Shown here piece after piece: positions 57,046 to 64,000 of a stretch of DNA of 64,000 bases. The position numbers and the translations under genes were made by a program. Numbering within the stretch: position 1 is the stretch's first letter; every line of letters begins with the position of its first letter. A model generated the notes under the pieces. The model was not told the DNA's origin, ran no database searches, and worked only from the letters and a program-made list of their open reading frames with translations. Source of the DNA: Zobellia russellii (GTDB lineage Bacteria; Bacteroidota; Bacteroidia; Flavobacteriales; Flavobacteriaceae); the NCBI RefSeq assembly GCF_018728565.1, contig NZ_JACSOI010000009.1:62001-126000 (forward strand), written 5' to 3'.

Positions 57046-57864
57046 TTAGACTCCCGTAAAAGAATTAAAACCACCATCTACATCGTAAACGGTACCGGTT
57101 ACGAACGAAGATGCTTCGCTTAAGAGGTAATGCACCATTCCATTGAGTTCGGAGGCATCGCCAAAACGGTTCATTGGAGTTTTTGCCAATATTTTTTTGC
57201 TGCGATCCGTATAGGAACCATCCTCGTTAATCAAAATTTTTCTGTTCTGATTCCCTATAAAAAATCCCGGAGCTATAGCATTTACGCGAATTTTATCACT
57301 GAATTTTGTCGCCAATTCTTCAGCCATCCATTTGGTAAATATATCAATACCCGCTTTGGCCATGGAATAGCCCAACACCCTAGTTATAGACTGTTTTGAT
57401 GCCATAGATGAAATATTGATTATAGAACCACTGCCCTGCTCAGCCATTAATTGGCTCATTACAATTGTGGGGAGTACACTCCCAAAAAGGTTAAGGTTTA
57501 CCACTTCTTTGGTATCTTTCAGAGAAATATCAAAAACGGTTTGATCAGGGCGAAGTGTTGCTCCCGGCAGATTACCCCCGGCCAAATTAATCAGACCATC
57601 AATTGCACCATGGGATTCCTTAATTTTCTCCCTTAGAGCAATCAATTCCTCTTCTTCCATTACATCTACTACATAAGAAATAGCGCTATTACGGGAAATA
57701 CGATTTAGTGCATTTCTTTTATTATCCAGTTTATCTGCCGATCTACCCAGAAGTATTACACCAGCACCATTCTTAACCAAGTACTCAGCAATGGAACCTC
57801 CTAAAACTCCGGTTCCTCCAGATAAGGCAATGGTTTTGTTCTTTAAATCAAAAAGGTCGTTCAT
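57046..57864 (-). CDS. SDR oxidoreductase, probable fructuronate reductase
   Basis: 272-aa short-chain dehydrogenase: GGTGVLGGS at 16-24 binds NAD(P)H, NLAGGNLPGA and ISSMASKQ are typical blocks, and YSMAKAG carries the catalytic Tyr-x3-Lys. Adjacent uxuA (one-base gap) makes reduction of fructuronate to mannonate the natural step, replacing the long-chain UxuB. This function is from context. Confidence 0.85.
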   Translation of the reverse strand: MNDLFDLKNKTIALSGGTGVLGGSIAEYLVKNGAGVILLGRSADKLDNKRNALNRISRNSAISYVVDVMEEEELIALREKIKESHGAIDGLINLAGGNLPGATLRPDQTVFDISLKDTKEVVNLNLFGSVLPTIVMSQLMAEQGSGSIINISSMASKQSITRVLGYSMAKAGIDIFTKWMAEELATKFSDKIRVNAIAPGFFIGNQNRKILINEDGSYTDRSKKILAKTPMNRFGDASELNGMVHYLLSEASSFVTGTVYDVDGGFNSFTGV

Positions 57865-57866
57865 AT

Positions 57867-59246
57867 CTAGTTTTTCTTGGCCATTTCATAGGCTTTGCTA
57901 GTCGTGTAGTATTTACTGATCATATTGGGCACTTCCCATTCAGGCAGTTTCCCGGCCTTCAAATACTTTAAATAATTTTCGGTTACCTGACCAAAATGAG
58001 CCTCATGTCCAATTTTAAAGGTTTCAGGAATATTAATTTTATAGCTCCCATCTTGCATTTTCTCCATTGTGGTACCTTTAAACTGCTTTGCTATATTATC
58101 AGAAATAGCTTTGTTCAACACCTCTTCAAATCCATCTTTTTGATGTGGCTCAATGTACAGGACAGGTTTATACTCCTCTTCTTTTCCTTGTTTGATAACA
58201 AGATTACTTTTGGTACCTCGCATGATACTATAATGAGTATCGCCTGTGCCTTCAGGCGCTTCATAATTCCATATTACGGATACCTTGGCGTGCTTGCCAT
58301 TTATTTTATAGACCATTTCGCCATTACAGAAAACATGTAGCTTATCGTCTTTTATATCCTTTTCCAAATAATCTGGATATCCCTCTAGACGGGTAACCTT
58401 CTGAAATTCGTCTGTTGTAAGTACAGTAGGCCAACGTTTGGCCTTTACCATTTCTATATTATTGGTATCTATTACTTGATCGGGAAAAGCCTCCCATTGC
58501 ACCAAATCTACCAAGTGAGTGGTTACATCTACTATGCCCTCACCTTCTTCGTTTACATCAAAAAACCAGGCCGGACGCACTAACGGTTGACCGGAAACAT
58601 ATTTAAAAAAGTGATGCACACTCTCTTTACTAATTGCAGGTCCATCTGGCGTACCGTTCACTAATTCCCCAAAAACATCGGGCAACGTTGAAAAGGTTTT
58701 TTGCATTAAGGTTGTAGACTCAAAACGTTCGGTCATAATATCATAAATCAATACCCCGTTCTTTTTCGCAATATCAAAAGCCAGTTGTAATTTTTTAAAC
58801 CCCTCCGGATTTATAACCAAAGGCTTGTCTGCATAGACGTTCAATCCAGCCTTTACCGCCTCAAGAACATAATCTATTTTTTTACTGTTCTTACCCGCTA
58901 CGATCATAACGTTACCGGGTTTATCGGTAATCATTTTTTCCAAATAATCATCGCCTAAATATTTTTCTACCTTCCAAGCCGTAGGGGCCTCTTTCCTAGA
59001 ATTATACGAGTTTATTTTATTTAAAAAATCCTGTACTTCCGGACCTTTCGGGGCAAAAAGATAAATAGTGGAGTCTACTTGGGGATACATTTTTTTTTGA
59101 ACCAATGCCGCATGAAAGTGCCCTGGATCCAGCGTCATCATTTTTACTTTATCAGGAGACTCCTCTTTGACCATTTTATCATCTGTTTTTTTCTCACCAC
59201 AAGCAATGCAGAGCAGCAAAACTAAAAATGTAATCTTATTTTTCAT
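57867..59246 (-). CDS. Lipoprotein Gfo/Idh/MocA with extended C-terminus
   Basis: 459-aa member of the Gfo/Idh/MocA family exported as a lipoprotein (lipobox CIAC, Cys16). It has a Rossmann-like segment around LDPGHFHAALVQKKMYP and ADKPLV in place of the EKP motif, then a long C-terminal domain of the putative-oxidoreductase C-terminal type. Its position outside the cytoplasm makes free NAD turnover unlikely. Two bases separate it from the SDR. The terminator at 59331-59359 lies upstream, so it probably has its own promoter in 59247-59330. Confidence 0.82.
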   Translation of the reverse strand: MKNKITFLVLLLCIACGEKKTDDKMVKEESPDKVKMMTLDPGHFHAALVQKKMYPQVDSTIYLFAPKGPEVQDFLNKINSYNSRKEAPTAWKVEKYLGDDYLEKMITDKPGNVMIVAGKNSKKIDYVLEAVKAGLNVYADKPLVINPEGFKKLQLAFDIAKKNGVLIYDIMTERFESTTLMQKTFSTLPDVFGELVNGTPDGPAISKESVHHFFKYVSGQPLVRPAWFFDVNEEGEGIVDVTTHLVDLVQWEAFPDQVIDTNNIEMVKAKRWPTVLTTDEFQKVTRLEGYPDYLEKDIKDDKLHVFCNGEMVYKINGKHAKVSVIWNYEAPEGTGDTHYSIMRGTKSNLVIKQGKEEEYKPVLYIEPHQKDGFEEVLNKAISDNIAKQFKGTTMEKMQDGSYKINIPETFKIGHEAHFGQVTENYLKYLKAGKLPEWEVPNMISKYYTTSKAYEMAKKN

Positions 59247-59330
59247 GTATAGGTTGTTAGTCTTTGCCTTTTACCAAATATCGGCAAAAGGTTCTTCTAT
59301 CTATATAATAAATATTTTGGAAGTTGCTTA

Positions 59331-59359
59331 AAAAGCCCGCTCACATTGAGCGGGCTTTT
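59331..59359 (-). terminator. Terminator after the Tat-exported Gfo/Idh/MocA gene
   Basis: A 13-bp perfect stem, AAAAGCCCGCTCA and its complement around a CAT loop, directly after the stop of the gene at 59366 and followed by T-rich sequence on the minus strand. It splits the PUL into two transcription units. Confidence 0.8.
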
Positions 59360-59365
59360 CTTAAT

Positions 59366-60742
59366 TTAATACTTTACCGTATCCGTTCCGTAAGGCTTTC
59401 TTTGCTCACGGCGTAACATGGCGTTGGCCTCATTATCGTTAATAAACACTTCTTTATCATAGTCCCATTCCAGTTTTCTATCAAACTGCATGGCAATATC
59501 ACTGATCAAACAAATAGCACAAGCCTTATGCCCTTTTTCAATAGGTGAAATAGGTGCTTTTCTAGTTTTGATACAATCTAACCAGTTCCCATGTTGATCA
59601 TCAATTTTTTCTAGGTGAATTTCGTTTTCCCCAATAACCGATTCTAAAATTTTAGGGTCCGAAGCATTTAATGCTCTACTACTCTTTTCCTTATCCACAG
59701 GGTCCGTGGCCGAAGCTTGATAAGAACCACGGGAAACGAAAATCCATCCGTCCGTACCTTCATAACGAATTCCGTTGGTATACCCTCCACTGGTATATAC
59801 AGTAATGCCATTGTCATACTCATGCTTCACGAAGAAATCGCCATGAACGTTCCACAATCCGGATTTTGGAAACTCGGCTAGGGCTTCTACAGAAACCGGT
59901 CCACTTAACTCTGTATTCATTCCCCATGCCGCTGAATCGTAATGGTGCTGACCCCAACCGGTAATCATTCCCGCTCCATAATTACGAGAACGCAACCAGC
60001 CCGGTCTACTATAATCAGCTTGAGGGTGTACGCCTATTTCTGTATATGGAACTTCTGGCGTAGAACCCAACCACATATCAAAATTTAAGTTTGAAGGTAC
60101 GGGCATTGCTGGAGCCTCAGGACCGGCAGGATCACCGGGCAAACCAATTTTTACCGTATGGATTTTACCAATACGTCCATTTCTCACCAATTCTGCTGCA
60201 ACCCTAAATTGTGGCATGGCACGTTGCTGTGTTCCAACTTGCAAAATAGCACCCGTTTTCTGAATAACTTCGCGCAATTGCTGACCCTCCCTTACCGTTA
60301 AGGAAGTAGGTTTTTGAAGATAGATGTCCTTCCCTGCTAAAGCAGCTTCCATAGCAGGCTGTGAATGCCAATGATCGGGTGTACTAATTACTACGGCATC
60401 AATATCCTTGTTCAAAAGCATTTCGCGATAATCTTCGTATACCTTAGTTCGGTCATATTTAGCCTTACCCGTTTTCTTCTGGTAAAACCCGTCTACTAGA
60501 AGTTTGGCATCTGCAGCGCGTTTAGAATCAAGATCGCATACGGCCAAATAATTGGCCTGATCAAAACGTATAGTATCGTGAATATCATGACTTCTGGCGA
60601 TACGACCGCAACCGATTTGACCTATGTTTATTTTATTACTGGGCGCATTTTTACCCAAAACATGGGCCGGTACAATACTTGGAAAACCCACCAAAGCGGC
60701 AGTACTTAAAGCAGTTCTGTTTATAAATTTTCTTCTCTCCAT
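59366..60742 (-). CDS. Tat-exported Gfo/Idh/MocA protein
   Basis: 458-aa protein beginning MERRKFINRTALSTAALVGFP, a twin-arginine signal. GQIGCGRIARSHD is the dinucleotide motif, STPDHWHSQPAM and LQKPTSL match the family, and GAGMITGWGQHHYDSAAWGM is a loop shared with Tat-exported and GH109-like members. It is 16 bases after the DUF6807 gene in the same operon. It may be a cofactor-bound glycosidase or a dehydrogenase acting in the periplasm. Confidence 0.85.
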   Translation of the reverse strand: MERRKFINRTALSTAALVGFPSIVPAHVLGKNAPSNKINIGQIGCGRIARSHDIHDTIRFDQANYLAVCDLDSKRAADAKLLVDGFYQKKTGKAKYDRTKVYEDYREMLLNKDIDAVVISTPDHWHSQPAMEAALAGKDIYLQKPTSLTVREGQQLREVIQKTGAILQVGTQQRAMPQFRVAAELVRNGRIGKIHTVKIGLPGDPAGPEAPAMPVPSNLNFDMWLGSTPEVPYTEIGVHPQADYSRPGWLRSRNYGAGMITGWGQHHYDSAAWGMNTELSGPVSVEALAEFPKSGLWNVHGDFFVKHEYDNGITVYTSGGYTNGIRYEGTDGWIFVSRGSYQASATDPVDKEKSSRALNASDPKILESVIGENEIHLEKIDDQHGNWLDCIKTRKAPISPIEKGHKACAICLISDIAMQFDRKLEWDYDKEVFINDNEANAMLRREQRKPYGTDTVKY

Positions 60743-60758
60743 GTTGGTAATACGTATT

Positions 60759-62015
60759 TTATTTATTGATTAATTCTATTTGATTTTCACTTGCGAACGA
60801 TTGCCAGTACGCTTCTGCTTCCTCAGCATTTAAAGTACCATCAAACACAACCATACGGTAATTTAATTCATAATTTTTGTTCGGTTCTATTTTCCATTCC
60901 TCATGACGAATAGGACAAAACTCAAAAAACATATCGCCCCTACCTCCATTGGCATCTATAGGCCATATACGCATAGGCTCCGGATGGTTTCTGTTCTTTG
61001 GGTGACTCATGAACAAAATGCCGTTGGTCCCTTTTCCGTCCGACGCTTCCCCTGATACAATACACCATCTGGCGTTTGTACCGTCTGCCGTTAAACGATC
61101 ATTGCCTTCCGAAGTCAAAACTGAACAATTATCAGCCTTCCAACGTTCGTTAAACCGAAGTCCCAATCCACCACCGTAGCGGTACGCTTCAAACAAAATA
61201 CCATTTTCCAAAGGCGAACTGAACTCACTTTTATAATCGAACATATAGCGGTCCGGTCTGTTCAAATCCCATAAACGCACCTTAAGATTTTCATTTAGGG
61301 CCACTTGGGGCTCCTCTTTGGTCTTCAGGTCTATATGTTCTTGGGCCGCGGTAAACGAAGTAAAAACATTCCCCGACTCCTCTTTTTTAAATTCCTTAAA
61401 AAGAACCGTACCCATACCTTCGCCCAAGTTCCAAAAATCTACCCGCTCACCATCTACTTGCGTATGTGTCCATGGTCCCCAAAGACCATAATGATGATAG
61501 TGGTCATCTGGTTGAATACGCGTAAGCGTATCTCCTTTTGGAGTAATAATTGGGTGAATATATCCCGATTTTCTAAAAATAGAATCTGCACCTACCGGTG
61601 GATACGTCATCTCATACCGATATGAAATAACTGGTTTGTCCTGAAGCCTTAACTGCAAATTCCCGTTTTGTTTTTGATTAGAAACACCCGTGCCGGATTT
61701 TGATGCTGACATCCCGTTTTCCAAGCGAAAATTTAAAGTCTCATCTTCACCATTATCTTCGACCGGAACAAACCAGATTCTACTCTCATTTTCGTCTAAT
61801 TGAAACGGAACCTCAATATCTTCCTTTCCGGTTTCCTGAAAAAGGACCATAGCTTCGTTAAAATCAATTTGATTGGCATCAGCATTTTTTAAATCAAAAT
61901 GTACAGGTTGGGCCAAAAAAACTCCGTCACCTTTTTTTACCGCAAAGCGGATTGAATTTTTAGTATTACATGACCAAGCGGCCGTAATAAGAATAAATAG
62001 AACAATTTTATGCAT
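60759..62015 (-). CDS. DUF6807 (PmoA-like) lipoprotein
   Basis: 418-aa lipoprotein (lipobox AWSC, Cys16). Block RIQPDDHYHHYGLWGPWTHTQVDGERVDFW carries a His cluster like that of the DUF6807/PmoA family, widespread in planctomycete and Bacteroidetes sugar loci. The first 130 residues look like a separate beta domain. It lies 45 bp after SusD. Function unproven; the His cluster suggests a metal or sugar site. Confidence 0.8.
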   Translation of the reverse strand: MHKIVLFILITAAWSCNTKNSIRFAVKKGDGVFLAQPVHFDLKNADANQIDFNEAMVLFQETGKEDIEVPFQLDENESRIWFVPVEDNGEDETLNFRLENGMSASKSGTGVSNQKQNGNLQLRLQDKPVISYRYEMTYPPVGADSIFRKSGYIHPIITPKGDTLTRIQPDDHYHHYGLWGPWTHTQVDGERVDFWNLGEGMGTVLFKEFKKEESGNVFTSFTAAQEHIDLKTKEEPQVALNENLKVRLWDLNRPDRYMFDYKSEFSSPLENGILFEAYRYGGGLGLRFNERWKADNCSVLTSEGNDRLTADGTNARWCIVSGEASDGKGTNGILFMSHPKNRNHPEPMRIWPIDANGGRGDMFFEFCPIRHEEWKIEPNKNYELNYRMVVFDGTLNAEEAEAYWQSFASENQIELINK

Positions 62016-62060
62016 AAACAGTATTTAGATGACGGAATTTAAACAAAAACAAACTCAACA

Positions 62061-63923
62061 CTAATTATCATTATCTGATTCAGGAATACTAGTCAGAGGA
62101 GCAATGTTAAGCTCAGCTCCCGGATATCCTTCATTTTGATTGATTCGCCCTTGGGTATTGGCGTTTATTGCGGACGCTGGTATAGGCCATAAAACATGGT
62201 AAGGGCTCATGGTAAAAGACACGCCAAAAATAGTCTTAAGACCTGTAACGTTATAAAAATCCGTAACATCCATAATCCGATCATACCAAAAATTATCTTG
62301 GGAAAAATTATCCAAATTATATGATTTTCCATTGTAGGCAGTTCTTCCTGTTTTTGCAAAAATGTATGCAATTCTAGTAAGTTCAGTTTTTCTGCTTTCC
62401 TCATAGTACAGCTCTCTCGCACGCTCATCTAGAATCATATCTATATTAACGTCTGTTGCGGTTATAGGGTCAGCTTCTGCTCTTTGTCTCACCGCATTTA
62501 TATCTGCCGCCGCTAAAGCATTATTATTGTTCCAAAAGTAAGCTTCGGCCCGTAGCAAATAGGTTTCTGCAATACGATAGACATACCAGTCTCCATGCCC
62601 GCCCGCTGGTCTTGTAGCGGTTGGATCTGGAACCAAAAATTTATATTGAGGGAATCCGTACCAATTTCTAATAGTATCAGAACAAAGTGGCGTGCCGTCC
62701 GGAAGGTAAAGCTCTAGGTTTTTACCATAAAAGGAATTTCCCGCTTCTTTTAAACTTGGCGCGTTATATACCAAATCTTCCATATCGTACCAGTTACCAA
62801 GCTTATGTCTTTGATCATCATTAGCATCTTTCCAAATTTCTTTAGTGCTATAATTGGTTCCTCTGTTTCTACCTATCCCTCTGCCTATATCTGTAACCAA
62901 ATTAATTTCTGCTTCCGGAGAGTCTGACATTCCATTCTGACCATCTGGGGTATTGATAAAACGCCACCATAAAGGCACCGCTTGTCTCTGAATACTAGTA
63001 CCTCCACCTGTAGCTCCTTGTTCACGAAACTCCAAACGGTCTATTGCCACTAAAATTCCTTCAGTGTTACCTGGTATACTTTTATTTTCAACGCGATGTA
63101 AATCCCAAGTTACATCTTTGGTATCATCGTTTGCATTAATACCAAACCTTTCTGTCATTAGAGCATATTGACCGCCATCTATAACTTGAGATGCCGAAGT
63201 TATGGCTGCATCAAAATCACCCAGAGCAAGATTTACTTTTGTTAATAGGTGTAAGACGGCTCCTCTTGTAACTTCTCCGCCAGGCGCCACTTCATTGACC
63301 ATGGTAGCTGCCATATTCAAATCTTCTTGAATTTTTCTTAGAACAACATCTCTTTCAGTTGAAACAAAATCCAATTTTGGACCACTTATTTCTTCCAGTA
63401 CCAAAGGTATATCACCAAATTGATGCGTTAATCGATAATAACGGTATGCTCTATGAAAAAGGGCTCTACCTAAAATATCCGCTCGCTGTTCGGCACTTTC
63501 AAACTCTGCATCATCCAACCTATCAATAACCGTATTTGCAAATTTGATTCCCTCGTAAAAACTCTCCCAATACCAGTTAATTTTATTAGTATTACTACTA
63601 TTGTTATTGGCGTCTGGTAAAATCTGAGCATTTAAATCTTGAGCAGGGCCAGCCTTATCCGTTGTACCCTCAATAGAAACCTCAGAAAAAATATTCTCTG
63701 TAATCATTGGTGCACCATCTCCATAAAATTCACCACGGATTCCGGTAAGCGCTTGTGAAAGAATCGCATTTAATCCTTCGGGTGTATTCAAAGCATTTTC
63801 AGGTGTGAAAAATGATTTTGGTTCTTGATCCAAGAAATCCTTGCTACAGGAAATGGGAACAAATAGAGCGACCAGAAAGAATCGTATCAGGTTTTTCAAA
63901 TAATATGTATTTATATTTTTCAT
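62061..63923 (-). CDS. SusD/RagB-family glycan-binding lipoprotein
   Basis: 620-aa outer-membrane lipoprotein (lipobox ISC, Cys26) with the SusD TPR-rich fold: AEQRADILGRALFHRAYRYYRLTHQFG near residue 145, YRIAETYLLRAEAYF near 470 and MILDERARELYYEESRKTELTR near 520. It binds glycans at the cell surface and closes over the SusC channel. It follows susC by 21 bp and precedes the DUF6807 gene. Confidence 0.95.
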   Translation of the reverse strand: MKNINTYYLKNLIRFFLVALFVPISCSKDFLDQEPKSFFTPENALNTPEGLNAILSQALTGIRGEFYGDGAPMITENIFSEVSIEGTTDKAGPAQDLNAQILPDANNNSSNTNKINWYWESFYEGIKFANTVIDRLDDAEFESAEQRADILGRALFHRAYRYYRLTHQFGDIPLVLEEISGPKLDFVSTERDVVLRKIQEDLNMAATMVNEVAPGGEVTRGAVLHLLTKVNLALGDFDAAITSASQVIDGGQYALMTERFGINANDDTKDVTWDLHRVENKSIPGNTEGILVAIDRLEFREQGATGGGTSIQRQAVPLWWRFINTPDGQNGMSDSPEAEINLVTDIGRGIGRNRGTNYSTKEIWKDANDDQRHKLGNWYDMEDLVYNAPSLKEAGNSFYGKNLELYLPDGTPLCSDTIRNWYGFPQYKFLVPDPTATRPAGGHGDWYVYRIAETYLLRAEAYFWNNNNALAAADINAVRQRAEADPITATDVNIDMILDERARELYYEESRKTELTRIAYIFAKTGRTAYNGKSYNLDNFSQDNFWYDRIMDVTDFYNVTGLKTIFGVSFTMSPYHVLWPIPASAINANTQGRINQNEGYPGAELNIAPLTSIPESDNDN

Positions 63924-63944
63924 CTTACTGCTGGATTTTTATTG

Positions 63945-64000
63945 TTATAGACTTAAATCGATACCTACCGTAAAGAATCTTGGTGTTGGTTCTCGACCAT
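63945..64000 (-). CDS. SusC TonB-dependent transporter, C-terminal fragment
   Basis: Only the last 17 codons are in the window: the translation ends REPTPRFFTVGIDLSL, the usual C-terminal barrel strand of SusC/RagA proteins. Together with SusD next door this identifies a SusC/D pair whose larger part is beyond the right edge. Confidence 0.85.
   Translation of the reverse strand, partial: GREPTPRFFTVGIDLSL

Noticed and set aside
1-64000. CRISPR arrays, insertion sequences, integrases, tRNA or rRNA genes
   Set aside because: None were found: no regularly spaced repeats, no transposase or integrase proteins, and no cloverleaf in the gaps I read.

Overview
The window looks like a chromosome segment from a marine Bacteroidota, most likely Flavobacteriaceae and close to Zobellia. 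The grounds are a SusC/SusD pair, Bacteroidetes-type -7 promoter boxes (TAnnTTTG), lipoproteins with short Cys lipoboxes, DUF6452/DUF6048/DUF4268 genes, an apparent 6S-Flavo-like RNA, and a block matching in content and order the carrageenan-catabolic regulon described for Zobellia galactanivorans. No mobile element, CRISPR array, rRNA or tRNA was seen.

Region 1 (1-7.8 kb): the start of a GMC oxidoreductase, a DUF255 thioredoxin-like lipoprotein, a sialate-O-acetylesterase-like enzyme, a Tat-exported Gfo/Idh/MocA protein, and the GDP-L-fucose pair gmd-fcl. Region 2 (7.8-18 kb, minus strand): a compact seven-gene operon (haem c/beta-propeller lipoprotein, DUF4432, cupin, two TIM-barrel isomerases, alpha/beta hydrolase, Gfo/Idh/MocA) that looks like an unassigned sugar oxidation/isomerisation route, then a ChbG/YdjC deacetylase.

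Region 3 (18.2-37.6 kb, plus strand) is the highlight. It holds an AraC regulator, a GntP permease, a RhaT-like permease, the four-step 3,6-anhydro-D-galactose pathway (cycloisomerase, dehydrogenase, kinase, aldolase), a GH129, a sulfatase, a lipoprotein GH127, an MFS sugar porter, a cytoplasmic-type GH127 and a second sulfatase. Four of its promoters share one architecture: two direct half-sites exactly 21 bp apart, the second starting exactly 37 bp before a TnnnTTTG -7 box. This is very probably the operator of the local AraC regulator. The block has no endo-carrageenase and no SusC/SusD.

Region 4 (37.6-55.8 kb) is mostly housekeeping: rny, a 6S-like RNA, zapA and a coiled-coil partner, an M23 peptidase, a TonB-dependent receptor, a cysteine desulfurase, a Smr protein, small membrane proteins, rocD, rlmD, DUF6452, DUF6048, a THUMP methyltransferase, a ZIP transporter and DUF4268. 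Region 5 (55.8-64 kb, minus strand) is the distal part of a second polysaccharide-utilisation locus: susC (partial), susD, a DUF6807 lipoprotein, two exported Gfo/Idh/MocA proteins, an SDR and uxuA. This points to a uronate-containing substrate entering through mannonate and KDG. Its depolymerases would lie beyond the right edge.
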